A stretch of DNA of 64,000 bases from Xanthomonas sp. DAR 80977 (GTDB taxonomy: Bacteria; Pseudomonadota; Gammaproteobacteria; Xanthomonadales; Xanthomonadaceae). Position numbers and translations under genes: made by a program. The stretch lies in the NCBI RefSeq assembly GCF_041240605.1, contig NZ_CP162487.1, positions 2,921,001 to 2,985,000 on the forward strand, read 5' to 3'. The notes beneath the pieces were generated by a model that saw only the letters and a program-made list of their open reading frames with translations, had not been told where the DNA came from and made no database searches. Positions 40,873 to 50,331 of this stretch are shown here, in pieces. Position 1 is the stretch's first letter. Every line of letters starts with the position of its first letter.

Positions 40873-41982
40873 ATGCCTTGGTTCCTGCGCAGCCTCAGCG
40901 GGTCGTACCGCCGCCTGGCCCTGGCCCTGCTGCTGGCGCTGCTGCTGCCCGCCTGCCATCCGGATGCCGGCGCAGCGCAGGCGCCGGCGCCGGCAGCGGC
41001 GGACGCGCCGGTCGATCCGCTCGACCAGGCGCAGCTGCACAAGGCGCTGGCCGCGCTGCGACCGCAGCGGCCGGGCGTGACCGACCTGTACGTGGTCGGC
41101 TTCGCCGGCGACGCCAGCGAGGACGTGTTCCGCAACGAGACCCTGTACCTGCGCCAGCTGTTCGCGCAGCGCTTCGACGCGGCGGGACGCATCGTCACCC
41201 TGATCAACCACGCCGACAATCTCGGCGCCCGCGCCTACGCGCCGCAGGCCTCGTACGACAACCTGGCCGATACGCTGCAGCGGATCGGCAAGCTGATGGA
41301 CCGGCGCGAGGATGCGCTGCTGCTGTTCCTGACCAGCCACGGCACCGAGCAGCACGAGTTGTATGTGCAGTTCGGTCCCGGCGAAGACGCCGACTACGAC
41401 ACCATCACCCCCAAGGAACTGCGCGGGCTGCTCGACGACGCCGGCATCCGCAACCGGGTGATCGTGCTGTCGGCGTGCTATTCGGGCGGCTTCGTGCCGG
41501 CGCTGAAGAGCCCCGACACGCTGGTCATCACCGCCGCGCGTCGCGACCGGCCCTCGTTCGGTTGCGGCAACACCGCCAGCGCCACCTATTTCGGCCGCGC
41601 CTGGCTGATCGACGCGCTGGCGCGGACCAACGATTTCGTCGAGAGCTACCGCCTGGCCACCGCCGAGATCACCGCGCGCGAACAGGCCGAAGGCGAAGCG
41701 CCGTCGTATCCGCAGCTGTACGTGGGCGCGCGCATCGCACCGCTGCTGCAGCGCTGGCGCGCGCAGCTGCAGCCGGTTGCGGCGCCGGCGTATCCCTATC
41801 CGGAACCGGAGACGGACACAGGCACGGCGGCACCGCCAGAAGCGGCTGGCGACGGCAAGGCCACTGCGAAACCGCACGCCGCGCCGGGCCCGAATGCCGA
41901 TGATGCAGCTGATGCGGTGGTCGCAGGTTCGGCGCACGCAGCGCACGCCGCATCGCCGACGGCGGCGGTGTCCTCGCACTGA
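40873..41982 (+). CDS. C13-like (legumain/caspase-fold) peptidase lipoprotein
   Basis: 369 residues from ATG 40873. Lipobox LLPAC puts the acylated Cys at 28. The peptidase C13 catalytic dyad is visible: His156 in FLTSHGTEQHE and Cys202 in IVLSACYSGGF, within a Rossmann-like caspase fold. The C-terminal 70 residues are Ala/Pro rich. A GTG start at 40813 that overlaps mtnC would add 20 residues; it cannot be excluded. Cys peptidases of this type are envelope proteins of unknown target; why it follows mtnBDC is unclear. Confidence 0.85.
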   Translation: MPWFLRSLSGSYRRLALALLLALLLPACHPDAGAAQAPAPAAADAPVDPLDQAQLHKALAALRPQRPGVTDLYVVGFAGDASEDVFRNETLYLRQLFAQRFDAAGRIVTLINHADNLGARAYAPQASYDNLADTLQRIGKLMDRREDALLLFLTSHGTEQHELYVQFGPGEDADYDTITPKELRGLLDDAGIRNRVIVLSACYSGGFVPALKSPDTLVITAARRDRPSFGCGNTASATYFGRAWLIDALARTNDFVESYRLATAEITAREQAEGEAPSYPQLYVGARIAPLLQRWRAQLQPVAAPAYPYPEPETDTGTAAPPEAAGDGKATAKPHAAPGPNADDAADAVVAGSAHAAHAASPTAAVSSH

Positions 41983-42127
41983 GTCCTGCGGCGATGCGCG
42001 CGCGAACGAGCGCGACGCCAGGCACGAAGCGTGCGATCGAGTCCATCCGTTTCATGGGTTTGCGCGCCAATAGATGCGAGTGATTCGCGTTTGATCGCGG
42101 AGCCGCGGCGCTCGCTAGACTTCGTCC

Positions 42128-42248
42128 CGCAGCAAGCCCGCCAGCCTCACGCCAGCCAGCTGCGCCCGATCCTTCCGCCCGCTCGCCTTCGCTCGCCAGC
42201 CAGGATCACCTGCTTTCGCCGGCCTCCCTCGTGGAGGCGTTTTTGTTT
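42128..42248 (+). ncRNA. Candidate small RNA between an orphan promoter and terminator
   Basis: Upstream -35-like TTGATC (42091-42096) and -10-like TAGACT (42116-42121) are 19 bases apart. Downstream a strong terminator (42222-42248) ends in a T-run. Between them no open frame of value is present. The C-rich transcript contains a GATCCT/AGGATC stem and repeats of GCCAGCC. The 5' end is an estimate. Inferred, not proven. Confidence 0.4.
42222..42248 (+). terminator. Rho-independent terminator (orphan)
   Basis: GCCTCC, loop CTCGT, GGAGGC, then GTTTTTGTTT. A canonical 6-bp GC-rich stem with T-run, reading on the plus strand. No gene ends nearby; the peptidase gene stops 240 bases upstream. Confidence 0.85.
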
Positions 42249-42310
42249 CTGGGGCCGGCGCTAGATCGGCCTCGGCCTTTTCCGAAGCCTGTGGATTTCC
42301 CGCTGCGTTC

Positions 42311-42441
42311 GGCGCGACTGAAGTTGCTCCTGCAAGGAAGCTTCAGGGGTGCTGATCGGTGCACCGCAGGAGGGGCTTCAGCCCCGACCTGTAGCCGGAA
42401 CCTGCAGGTTTCCCGCTGCGCTCGTCGCGACTGAAGTCGCT
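42311..42441. repeat. Palindromic repeat units interrupted by the IS element
   Basis: One unit of the ~110-bp repeat begins at about 42311 and the next at 42424 (period 113), as in the array at 19044. The second unit stops at GAAGTCGCT (42441) where the IS110 element begins; its continuation CTCCTACAAAGG resumes at 43593. Confidence 0.88.
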
Positions 42442-42469
42442 TGTGTCTTCTACGGGTCTATCGTTGAGG

Positions 42470-42640
42470 TGAGAGCGGAGTGCGGCAGGCCGCTAAGTCG
42501 CAGTGCGTCGCAAGCACGGGTAGGAGTCAGGGCCGCCGCACTCCGTTTCTCCTGCCCCACAAGCCCGAACAGTTGCCTGAGCCGCGAGCTCGAACCGACA
42601 AGCATGGGCATCGGCAGGAGATCTCTCGTCCCTGAGTCTA
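42470..42640 (+). ncRNA. Putative IS110 bridge RNA
   Basis: The element's noncoding 5' end folds into two modules. Module 1: basal stem GGAGTGCGGC (42477-42486) with GCCGCACTCC (42535-42544) and apical GTGC/GCAC hairpin. In its internal loop AAGTCGC (42495-42501) equals the left target flank (42434-42440), and GTAGGAG (42520-42526) is the reverse complement of core plus right flank (CTCCTAC, 43593-43599). Module 2: basal stem TCTCCTGCC (42548-42556) with GGCAGGAGA (42613-42621) and apical GAGC/GCTC. Its ACAGTTGCCT (42569-42578) matches the right end ACAGTTGACT at 9 of 10, and ACAAG (42598-42602) complements CTTGT of core plus left end. RNA limits are approximate. Confidence 0.8.
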
Positions 42641-42655
42641 CTGCGGAGAACGTCC

Positions 42656-43585
42656 ATGTCGCTGCAACGCTTTGTCGGGATTGATGTCGCCAAGGCCGAA
42701 CTGGCCATTCATGTCTTGCCAGACGGGCTGGACTGGACCCAGGCCAATACGCCCGAGGAGCAGGCCCGCCTGGCCCTGCGGCTGGCGTCGCTGGGATGCG
42801 AGCGGATCGTGCTGGAAGCCAGCGGCGGCTACGAACGGGCGGTCCTGCAAGTGCTGTCACAGGCTGGCCTGCCCGTGGTCCGGCTGTCTGCCCAGCGCCC
42901 CCGGGCGCTGGCGCACGCGTTGGGGCTCAAGGCCAAGACCGACGCCCTGGATGCGCGGTTGCTGGCCGTGGCGGCCCAATGCCTCCCCGGTCAGCCCACT
43001 GCCGTGCTGCCTGCGCCAGTGCAAGCGCTGCGCGAACTGCTTCACCTGCGCAGCACCCTGGTCGCCCAGCGCGATGCGCAGCGCCGGTGCATGGAGCACG
43101 TGACCTGCGAGGCGGTGCGTGACCAGTGGCTCGAGGTGATCGCGCTGCTGCAACAGCGCATCAAGGAGATCTCCCGGCAAATCGCCCAGGTCGGTGCGGC
43201 CTGTTCACGCTTGCCGACCGTGCCTGGGCTTGGCCCGATCCTGCGCGCCACCCTGGCGGCCCGGCTTCCCGAGCTGGGCAGCGTGCCACCGCGCAAGATC
43301 GCCGCCTTGGTCGGGCTGGCGCCGTTCAATCGAGACAGCGGCCGCTGGCACGGCCAACGCCGCATCCAGGGCGGACGCGCCGACGTGCGGCGGGTGCTGT
43401 ACATGGCCACCTGGGCCGCGATCCGTGCAGGCTCGCCGCTGTCACACACCTACGCACGCCTGACCAGCGCGGGCAAACCCGCCAAGGTCGCCATCGTCGC
43501 GTGCATGCACAAGTACCTGCGATGGCTCAACGCCATCGCACGCGATCAGGCACCTTACAGCCCCCCTGCGATCGCTTCTGCATGA
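42656..43585 (+). CDS. IS110-family DEDD recombinase (transposase)
   Basis: 309 residues. N-terminal RuvC-like DEDD domain: Asp10 in VGIDVAKAEL, Glu54/Glu60 in VLEASGGYE, Asp96 and Asp99 in KTDALDARL. C-terminal Tnp (transposase_20) domain: PTVPGLGPILRATLAARLPE and FNRDSGRWHG, where Ser228 is the candidate catalytic serine. Complete and uninterrupted, so the element may be active. Noncoding sequence lies upstream rather than downstream, which places it in the IS110 rather than IS1111 group. Start ATG at 42656 preceded by GCGGAGAA. Confidence 0.92.
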   Translation: MSLQRFVGIDVAKAELAIHVLPDGLDWTQANTPEEQARLALRLASLGCERIVLEASGGYERAVLQVLSQAGLPVVRLSAQRPRALAHALGLKAKTDALDARLLAVAAQCLPGQPTAVLPAPVQALRELLHLRSTLVAQRDAQRRCMEHVTCEAVRDQWLEVIALLQQRIKEISRQIAQVGAACSRLPTVPGLGPILRATLAARLPELGSVPPRKIAALVGLAPFNRDSGRWHGQRRIQGGRADVRRVLYMATWAAIRAGSPLSHTYARLTSAGKPAKVAIVACMHKYLRWLNAIARDQAPYSPPAIASA

Positions 43586-43594
43586 CAGTTGACT

Positions 43595-43660
43595 CCTACA
43601 AAGGCGCACAGCAACGGGCTGGGGTGCATTGTGGGAGGGACTTCAGTCCCGACGCAGGAG
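43595..43660. repeat. Right half of the repeat unit split by the IS element
   Basis: CCTACAAAGGCGCACAGCAA and on, ending with GTGGGAGGGACTTCAGTCCC. It completes the unit that begins at 42424. Between it and the phosphoesterase stop at 43728 there is no gene. Confidence 0.85.
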
Positions 43661-43727
43661 GATGAAACGTGCGCCACTTGCCAGGCAAGAAGTCCATTGC
43701 ATCAACGCGCAGATCCGCTGCGCGTGC

Positions 43728-45314
43728 TCAGGGGGTCGCCTCCTGCAGGCGATAGCCGGTACTGGCGCGCTGCTCGCCGCGCCAGCGGTCGAAGGCGCGC
43801 ACCTCGATGCGGTGCGCGCCGGCGCCCAGGTCGGTCGGCAAGGCGCCGCGCCACAGGTGCTGCGACGGGATCGCTTCCGGCGAGCGGTCGTAGCCGCGCA
43901 GCGCCTCGGCCGCGTCGTCGCGGGCGTTCTCGGCGAGCAGGTCCGGATCGGGCTGCTGCACGCGCACCATCGGCTTCCATGCGCCATCGTCGATGCGGTA
44001 CTCCACGCGACTGTCGTCCTGCCCCATGAACACGTTCGCGTACACCGCCCAGGCCGGATAGGCGCCGCGGCGCAGCAGCTTCGGTGCATGCAGGGTCATC
44101 TGCGCATCGTCGGCGGCGCGCGCGGCGTGATAGGCCAGCGCATAGCCGCCGTCGCGCTGCACCGTCAGCAACGCATAACCGTTCGGGGTGCCGTCGGCCA
44201 TCGTCGCCGCGGGAATGCCGTCGGTATCCTTGGCACCGGACCAGAACGCGCCGCAGGCCGCGCCCACGTTGTATTCGTGCAGTGGCTGCGCGCCATGCCA
44301 GCCGTCGTCGGCGCCGTGATAGTAGTGACGCTGGGTGTGGCTGTGGCCGCTGAGCACCAGCACGTGCGGAAATCCCTGCAGCAGCGCGAACAGGCGCGCG
44401 CGGTCGGCATGGCGGAAGGTCTCCTTGCCCGGCGCGGCATCGAACAGCGGGATGTGCATGCCCAGCACCAGCAGCCGCTGCTTCGGCAGCGTCGCCAGGT
44501 AGGCCTGCAGGAACGCGAACTGGTCCTCGCGCAGGCCGCCGACGTACTTGGGTTGCTGCTGCGGCTGGTAGACCACGTCGTCGAGGAACACGAAGCTAGC
44601 GCCGCCCTCCTCCACCGCGTAGGTGTCCGGGCCGTAGGTCGCGCGCCAGCTGGACAGCGAGCCGGCATCGTCGGCCGCATCGACGTTCAAATCGTGGTTG
44701 CCGGGCACATGGAACCACGGCACGCCGAGCTTGGCAGTTTCGGCGTTCAGCGCCGGATACAGCGACAGGTCGTCGCTGACCACGTCGCCCAGGGTGGTGC
44801 CCAGGCGCGCACGGGTCTTGCCGAGCAGCGGCGCGACGATGTCGCGCGCGTAATAGCCGACGTCGGTCGCCGAGGCGGTCTGGGTATCGGCGAACACCAG
44901 CACCTCGGTGCTGACCGCGGCCGGTTGCGCGCGCAGCGCGAAATCCCAGCCATCGGTGGCACCGCCGGTCGGCGCGATGCCCGGGTATTTGAGCGCGGGC
45001 GATCCGGCCGGCGCGTAGTGCCGCCAGTACGCCGGCAAGCCGTTGCCGGCGCTGGCGAAGGCGTAGCCGTCGGGCTTGATCACGAACACCGTGCGCCCCG
45101 GCTCCACCTGCAGGCGATAGCGGCCCTGCGCATCGGTGCGCACGATGTGCACGCCGTCGGAGACCTGCACGCCGGCGATGCCGCGCTCGCCGCTGCCGCG
45201 GCCCGCCTGGCCGTCGCGCTCCTGGTAGACGCTGCCGCTGATCGTCGCCGTCTGCGCCAAGGCGGGCGCGGCGGCGGTCAACAGGCAGAGAAGCAGTACG
45301 GCGCGCAGCGGCAT
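43728..45314 (-). CDS. Secreted calcineurin-like metallophosphoesterase
   Basis: 528 residues with signal peptide (MPLRAVLLLCLLTAAAPALA). An N-terminal carboxypeptidase-regulatory-like/CalcineurinN domain (about 25-120) precedes the metallophosphoesterase core with ADTQTAS, GDVVSDDLSLY, GNHDLN and SGHSHTQRHYY (metal ligands). A C-terminal beta domain follows (about 400-528). Likely periplasmic or secreted phosphate-ester hydrolase; substrate unknown. Stands 77 bases downstream of hisIE, the last his gene, on the same strand, but without functional link. Confidence 0.88.
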   Translation of the reverse strand: MPLRAVLLLCLLTAAAPALAQTATISGSVYQERDGQAGRGSGERGIAGVQVSDGVHIVRTDAQGRYRLQVEPGRTVFVIKPDGYAFASAGNGLPAYWRHYAPAGSPALKYPGIAPTGGATDGWDFALRAQPAAVSTEVLVFADTQTASATDVGYYARDIVAPLLGKTRARLGTTLGDVVSDDLSLYPALNAETAKLGVPWFHVPGNHDLNVDAADDAGSLSSWRATYGPDTYAVEEGGASFVFLDDVVYQPQQQPKYVGGLREDQFAFLQAYLATLPKQRLLVLGMHIPLFDAAPGKETFRHADRARLFALLQGFPHVLVLSGHSHTQRHYYHGADDGWHGAQPLHEYNVGAACGAFWSGAKDTDGIPAATMADGTPNGYALLTVQRDGGYALAYHAARAADDAQMTLHAPKLLRRGAYPAWAVYANVFMGQDDSRVEYRIDDGAWKPMVRVQQPDPDLLAENARDDAAEALRGYDRSPEAIPSQHLWRGALPTDLGAGAHRIEVRAFDRWRGEQRASTGYRLQEATP

Positions 45315-45391
45315 GCGTGAAGTCCGGCAATCGAGGGGAGCCTGATTGTAGCCATCCGCCGCGGCACGGCGATGACCGCCGTCGCGCGCGC

Positions 45392-46015
45392 CTAGGTGTG
45401 CCGCGCTTCCAGCACCGCGACCGCGTCGGCCAGGCCCAGGCCGCGCGCGCGCAGCAGCACGGTCAGGTGGTACAGCAGGTCGGCCGATTCGCCGAGCAGC
45501 TCGGCATCGCCCTGCGCCACGCCGGCCAATGCGGTTTCCACGCCTTCCTCGCCGACCTTCTGCGCGATGCGCCGGGTGCCCTTCTCGAACAGCTGGGTGG
45601 TGTAGCTGCCGGGCGGACGCTCGCGTTCGCGCTGTGCGACCAGGCGGTCGAGCGCGCCCAGGAACTGGCCCGGCGCCTGTGGGAAGCAACTGCTGCGGCC
45701 CAGGTGGCAGGTCGGCCCGTGCGGGTGCGCGGTGACCAGCAGCGTGTCGCGGTCGCAGTCGGTCTCGATCGACACCAGGTCCAAGGTGTTGCCCGAGCTT
45801 TCGCCCTTGGTCCACAGGCGCTGCTTGCTGCGGCTGTAGAAGGTGACCTTGCCGCTGGCGCGGGTCGCGGCCAGCGCTTCGGCGTTCATGTAGCCGAGCA
45901 TCAGCACGCGCAGCGTGGCCGCGTCCTGCACCACCACCGGCAGCAGGCCGTCGCCCTTGCTCCAGTCCAGTTCCGCATCCGTGGTCGCGGCGGCGGTGTC
46001 GTGCTCATGCGCCAT
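45392..46015 (-). CDS. hisI: Bifunctional phosphoribosyl-AMP cyclohydrolase / phosphoribosyl-ATP pyrophosphatase
   Basis: 207 residues. PRA-CH half with [18 protein letters not shown] and the metal-binding CDRDTLLV and [16 protein letters not shown] half with [19 protein letters not shown] and [10 protein letters not shown]. Often called hisIE. Two steps of histidine synthesis in one chain. Overlaps hisF by 11 bases; last his gene of the operon. Confidence 0.95.
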   Translation of the reverse strand: MAHEHDTAAATTDAELDWSKGDGLLPVVVQDAATLRVLMLGYMNAEALAATRASGKVTFYSRSKQRLWTKGESSGNTLDLVSIETDCDRDTLLVTAHPHGPTCHLGRSSCFPQAPGQFLGALDRLVAQRERERPPGSYTTQLFEKGTRRIAQKVGEEGVETALAGVAQGDAELLGESADLLYHLTVLLRARGLGLADAVAVLEARHT

Positions 46016-46781
46016 CGCGCACCTCGATCTGTCGTTGGCGCAGGAAGCGCTTGAGGTCGGGAATCGGAATCGCGCCGCTGTGGAACACGCTGGCGGCCAG
46101 CGCGCCGTCCACGTCGGCCTGTTCGAACACGTCGGCGAAGTGCTGCAGTTCGCCGGCGCCGCCGGAGGCGACCAGCGGCACCTTGCACAGCGAGCGCACC
46201 TCGAACAGCTGGGCGATGTCGTAGCCGCGGCGCACGCCGTCGTTGTCCATGCAGTTGAGCACGATCTCGCCGGCGCCCAGCTGCTGCGCCTCCACCACCC
46301 AGTCGACGGTGCGCACGCGCAGCGCCTGGGTCTTGCTCGGGTCGCCGGTGAAGCGGCGCACGCGCCACTGCCCGTCGTCCTCGCGGATCGAATCGATGCC
46401 CACCACCACGCACTGCACGCCGAAGGCCTCGGCCAGTTCGGCGATCAGCGCCGGCCGTTCCAGCGCCGGCGAGTTGATCGAGATCTTGTCGGCGCCGGCG
46501 TGCAGCACCGCGCGCGCGGTGGCCACGTCGCGGATGCCGCCGGCCACGCAGAACGGGATGTCGATCAGCCGCGCCACGCGCTCGACCCAGGCGTAGTCCA
46601 CCGAGCGCCCTTCCGGGCTGGCGCCGATGTCGTAGAACACCAGTTCGTCGGCGCCCTGGTCGCGGTAGCGCAGCGCCAGCTCGACGATGTCGCCCATGTC
46701 GATGTGGTCGCGGAACTTCACGCCCTTGACCACGCGCCCGTCGCGCACGTCCAGGCACGGGATGATGCGCCGGCTCAGCAT
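46005..46781 (-). CDS. hisF: Imidazole glycerol phosphate synthase cyclase subunit
   Basis: 258 residues, TIM-barrel. Catalytic Asp in [14 protein letters not shown] and Asp in [10 protein letters not shown] region; phosphate-binding SGGAGE near the C-terminus. Start ATG at 46781 overlaps the hisA end by seven bases. Works with HisH. Confidence 0.96.
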   Translation of the reverse strand: MLSRRIIPCLDVRDGRVVKGVKFRDHIDMGDIVELALRYRDQGADELVFYDIGASPEGRSVDYAWVERVARLIDIPFCVAGGIRDVATARAVLHAGADKISINSPALERPALIAELAEAFGVQCVVVGIDSIREDDGQWRVRRFTGDPSKTQALRVRTVDWVVEAQQLGAGEIVLNCMDNDGVRRGYDIAQLFEVRSLCKVPLVASGGAGELQHFADVFEQADVDGALAASVFHSGAIPIPDLKRFLRQRQIEVRDGA

Positions 46782-47509
46782 GCCAGCGCCTCGTCCAGGC
46801 GCAGCCGGCCTTCCAGCAGCGACTTGCCGAGCACCGCGCCGGCGCAGCCGACCTCGCGCGCGGCGCGCACGTCGGCGGCGTCGCGGATGCCGCCGGAGGC
46901 CTGCACGTCCACGCCCGGCGCGATCTGGCGCAGATAGGCGTACAGGGCCAGGTTCGGCCCGGACAGCATGCCGTCGCGGGCGATGTCGGTGCACAGCAGG
47001 TGTTTCAGCCCGGCCGTGGCGTACTCGACCGCCAGCGCTTCCAGGGTCAGCGAGGAGGTTTCGGTCCAGCCCAGCACCGGCAGCCGCCACACGCCGTGCG
47101 CGTCCTGGCGCGTGTCCAGGGCCACGGTGATGCGTTCGGCGCCAAACTCGGCCAGCCATTCCAGTACCGACTCGCGGTCGCGCACCGCCAGCGAGCCGAT
47201 CACCACCCGCGCCGCGCCGGCGTCGAGCATGCGCTGCACATCGGCGCGCGAGCGCACGCCGCCGCCGGTCTGCACCTGCAACCCGGTCTGCGCGCGGATC
47301 TGGCTCAGCAGCGGCGCCAGGGTGTAGCCGCCGGCGCGCGCCGCGTCCAGGTCGACCAGGTGCATCCAGGTCGCGCCGGCGTCGGCGAAGGCCTGCGCAC
47401 GCGGCAGCGGATCGTCGCCGTAGTGGGTTTCGCGGGCGTAGTCGCCCTGCGCCAGCCGCACCACGCGGCCGTCGCGGATGTCCAGCGCGGGATAGACGAT
47501 GAAGCTCAT
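46775..47509 (-). CDS. hisA: Phosphoribosylformimino-5-aminoimidazole carboxamide ribotide isomerase
   Basis: 244 residues, TIM-barrel related to HisF. N-terminal [20 protein letters not shown] with catalytic Asp, and [13 protein letters not shown] with the second Asp. Phosphate site ASGGIRD. Overlaps hisH by 4 bases. Confidence 0.96.
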   Translation of the reverse strand: MSFIVYPALDIRDGRVVRLAQGDYARETHYGDDPLPRAQAFADAGATWMHLVDLDAARAGGYTLAPLLSQIRAQTGLQVQTGGGVRSRADVQRMLDAGAARVVIGSLAVRDRESVLEWLAEFGAERITVALDTRQDAHGVWRLPVLGWTETSSLTLEALAVEYATAGLKHLLCTDIARDGMLSGPNLALYAYLRQIAPGVDVQASGGIRDAADVRAAREVGCAGAVLGKSLLEGRLRLDEALAC

Positions 47510-48108
47510 GGGAAATCGGTCTCGAGGAAATTGCGCAGGATGCGCGCGCCGGTGCTCGCCGAGCGCTCGGGATGGAACTGCGCGCCGCAGCGGCGGCCGC
47601 GCTGCACCACGGCGGTGAACAGGCCGCCGTGGTCGCAGCCGGCCACGGTGTCGGCGGTGACCGGCGCGGCGTAGCCGTGCACGAAATAGGCGCTGGCGTG
47701 CTCGGGCAGGCCCTCCAGCAACGGCGACGGGCGCATCGGCAGCAGCCGGTTCCAGCCCATGTGCGGGATGCGGATGCCCAGCGCCGGCGGCATGTGCCGG
47801 ACCACGCCGCCGAGCAGGCCCAGGCAGTCGACATCGCCTTCTTCCGAATGCTCGAACAGCAGCTGCATGCCCAGGCAGATGCCGATCAGCGGCGCCTGCA
47901 GCGCGCGCAGCGGCTCGATCAGGCCTTGCTCGCGCAAGCGCGCCATCGCATGCGGCGCAGCGCCGACCCCGGGCAGGATCACCCGGTCCGCGCCCTGCAG
48001 CCCGGCCGCGTCGCGCACCAGCCGCGCTTCCACGCCGAGGCGTTCGAGCGCGTAGCGCACCGATCCGAGGTTGGCGCCGCCGGCATCGATCAGGGCGACG
48101 TCGCTCAT
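47506..48108 (-). CDS. hisH: Imidazole glycerol phosphate synthase glutaminase subunit
   Basis: 200 residues, class I glutamine amidotransferase. Nucleophile Cys in [16 protein letters not shown] and the His/Glu pair in FHPERSAS. Supplies ammonia to HisF. 43 bases follow the hisB stop, the only sizeable spacer within the operon. Confidence 0.96.
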   Translation of the reverse strand: MSDVALIDAGGANLGSVRYALERLGVEARLVRDAAGLQGADRVILPGVGAAPHAMARLREQGLIEPLRALQAPLIGICLGMQLLFEHSEEGDVDCLGLLGGVVRHMPPALGIRIPHMGWNRLLPMRPSPLLEGLPEHASAYFVHGYAAPVTADTVAGCDHGGLFTAVVQRGRRCGAQFHPERSASTGARILRNFLETDFP

Positions 48109-48151
48109 CGTGGGCTCCCGCTACGCACGGCGCGCATCACAGCACGCCGCT

Positions 48152-49225
48152 TCACAGCACGCCCTTGGTCGAGGGCAGCGCGGCGCCGTCGCGGCGCACG
48201 GCCTGGCGCAGGGCCCGCGCCAGCGCCTTGAAGCAGGCCTCGACCTTGTGGTGGTCGTTGTCGCCGTGCACGCGCAGGTGCAGGTTCAGGCCCGCGGCAT
48301 CGCACAGCGAACGGAAGAAGTGCGGGACCAGTTCGGTCGGCATGTCGCCGACGCGCTCGCGCCTGAACTCGCCCTCGAACACGAAGTACGGGCGCCCGCT
48401 GAAATCCAGCGCGGCGCTGGCCAGGGTCTCGTCCATCGGCAGGGTGAAGCCGTAGCGGCCGATGCCGCGCTTGTCGCCCAGTGCTTGGCGCAGGGCCTGG
48501 CCCAGCGCCAGGCCGGTGTCCTCGATGGTGTGGTGCTCGTCGATGTGCAGGTCGCCGGCGGCGCGCACGTCCAGCGCGAAGCCGCCGTGCTTGCCGATCT
48601 GCTCGAGCATGTGGTCGAAGAACGGCAGGCCGGTGGCGCAGTGCGGGTCGCGCACCAGGTCCAGGTCGATCTCGACCGAGATCCGGGTTTCCTTGGTGTC
48701 GCGCTGCACGGTGGCGCGGCGCGGCGCATCGGCCAGTTCGTGGGCGATGCCGGCCCAGTCCCAGTCGCCGCCGAACTGCTCGGTGCGCAGCTGGAAGCCG
48801 CGGATGCGCAGGTTGTCGGCGAACTGGATGTCGGTGAGGCGGTCGCCGACCATCGCCGAACGCGCCCAGTCGATGCTGCGGTCCTGCAGGTAGGGCAGCA
48901 TCAGGCCGATGCCCGGCTTGCGCGTGGGCGCGTTGTCGGCCGGCCAGCTGCGGTCGACCAGCACCTCGCGGAACGCGATGCCCTGGCTGGCGAAGATCTG
49001 CAGCATCAGGTCGTTGGGGCCGTCGAACGCGGCCTGCGGATAGGCCTCGCTGCCCAGCCCGTCCTGGTTGGTGACGATGACGAACTGGTAGCCGGCATCG
49101 CGCAGCTTCAGCATCGCCGGGATCACGCCCTGCACGAAGCGCAGCTTCTCGTAGGCGTCGATCTGGAAATCGGCCGGCTCCTCGATCAGGGTGCCGTCGC
49201 GGTCGACGAACAGGATCGGGGTCAT
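48152..49225 (-). CDS. hisB: Bifunctional histidinol-phosphatase / imidazoleglycerol-phosphate dehydratase
   Basis: 357 residues. N-terminal HAD phosphatase with [13 protein letters not shown]-terminal IGPD domain with the His-rich metal motifs [12 protein letters not shown] and [14 protein letters not shown]. The fused enterobacterial type. Overlaps hisC by 4 bases (ATGA). Confidence 0.96.
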   Translation of the reverse strand: MTPILFVDRDGTLIEEPADFQIDAYEKLRFVQGVIPAMLKLRDAGYQFVIVTNQDGLGSEAYPQAAFDGPNDLMLQIFASQGIAFREVLVDRSWPADNAPTRKPGIGLMLPYLQDRSIDWARSAMVGDRLTDIQFADNLRIRGFQLRTEQFGGDWDWAGIAHELADAPRRATVQRDTKETRISVEIDLDLVRDPHCATGLPFFDHMLEQIGKHGGFALDVRAAGDLHIDEHHTIEDTGLALGQALRQALGDKRGIGRYGFTLPMDETLASAALDFSGRPYFVFEGEFRRERVGDMPTELVPHFFRSLCDAAGLNLHLRVHGDNDHHKVEACFKALARALRQAVRRDGAALPSTKGVL

Positions 49226-50331
49226 GCCGCCGCCCTCCCCGCCTGCAGCGCGCCCAACACGCGCTGGTTCTGCTCCGCGGTGCCGATGGTGATGCGCAGC
49301 GCATCGCCCAGGGTCGGCGCGGCACGCTGGTCGCGCACCACCACGCCGGCGCCGAGCAAGGCGCGGAACGCGGCCTCGGCATCGTCGAAGCGCACCAACA
49401 GGAAATTGCCCTGCGACGGGTACACACGGCGCACGCCGGGCAGCGCCGCCAGCGCGGCGGACATGCGCTCGCGCTCGCGGCGGATCTCGGCCACGCGCGC
49501 CGCGGTCTGGCGCAGCGGCTCCGGCTGCAGCGCGGCCAGCGCCAGCTGCGTGCACGGCGCCGGGATCGGATACGGCGCCTGGCAGCGGCGCAGCACCGCG
49601 ATCAGCGCCGGATCGGCGATCACGCAGCCGATCCGCGCCGCGGCCAGCGCATGCGCCTTGGACAGCGTGCGCAGCACCGCCAGGTTCGGGTGGCGCGCCA
49701 GCAGCGTGGTCGCCGAGGGCACGTCGGAGAATTCGCCATAGGCCTCGTCGACCACCAGCAGGGCGCGCCCATGCAGGCGCTCGGCGGCACGTTCGATGTC
49801 GGCCAGCGCGATCGCCGCGCCGCTGGGATTGCCCGGCGCGCACAGGAACACCAGCTTGGCCATCTGGCTCAGCGCCGCCTCCACCACCGCGTCGACGTCG
49901 GTGACCAGGCCGGCCGCGTCCTCGCGCAACGGCACCTCGACGATGCGCGCATTCTGCAGCCGCGCGCACACCGCATACATGCCGAACACCGGCGGGGTGA
50001 TCACGATCGCGTCGCGGCCCGGCTCGCACAGCGCGCGCAGCAGCAGGTCGATGGCTTCGTCGCTGCCGCGGCCGAGCAACAGTTGTTCCGGCGCGCAGGC
50101 GTATAGCGACGCCAGGGCAGCCCGCAATGCCGGCGGCTGCGGATCCGGATAGCGGCGGTTGCCGGCGTCGCGGTCGGCCGGGTTGGCCCAGGCCGATTCG
50201 TTGGCGTTGAGCCAGACCTCGCCCTGCAGCGCGCTGCTGCGCGCCGAGGAATACCCGGCGAAATCGAGCAGATCGTGCCGCACCAATGCCAGCATCGATC
50301 CCGGCGCCTGCGTCTCGAACGGCGCGCTCAT
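49222..50331 (-). CDS. hisC: Histidinol-phosphate aminotransferase
   Basis: 369 residues, fold-type I PLP enzyme. NANESAW substrate motif near residue 43, PLP lysine in [15 protein letters not shown], and [10 protein letters not shown]. Overlaps both hisB and hisD by 4 bases. ATG at 50331 gives the usual N-terminus. Confidence 0.96.
   Translation of the reverse strand: MSAPFETQAPGSMLALVRHDLLDFAGYSSARSSALQGEVWLNANESAWANPADRDAGNRRYPDPQPPALRAALASLYACAPEQLLLGRGSDEAIDLLLRALCEPGRDAIVITPPVFGMYAVCARLQNARIVEVPLREDAAGLVTDVDAVVEAALSQMAKLVFLCAPGNPSGAAIALADIERAAERLHGRALLVVDEAYGEFSDVPSATTLLARHPNLAVLRTLSKAHALAAARIGCVIADPALIAVLRRCQAPYPIPAPCTQLALAALQPEPLRQTAARVAEIRRERERMSAALAALPGVRRVYPSQGNFLLVRFDDAEAAFRALLGAGVVVRDQRAAPTLGDALRITIGTAEQNQRVLGALQAGRAAA

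Larger units (their letters stand above)
42442..43594 (+). mobile_element. IS110-family insertion sequence, inserted in a palindromic repeat
   Basis: About 1.15 kb: a ~215-bp noncoding left end, one recombinase gene, and a short right end. Joining GAAGTCGCT (ending 42441) to CCTACAAAGG (from 43595) restores the repeat seen elsewhere in the window. The dinucleotide CT occurs at both junctions (42440-42441 and 43593-43594), matching the core dinucleotide used by IS110-type elements. No long terminal inverted repeats or larger target duplication are visible, as usual for the family. Confidence 0.85.
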
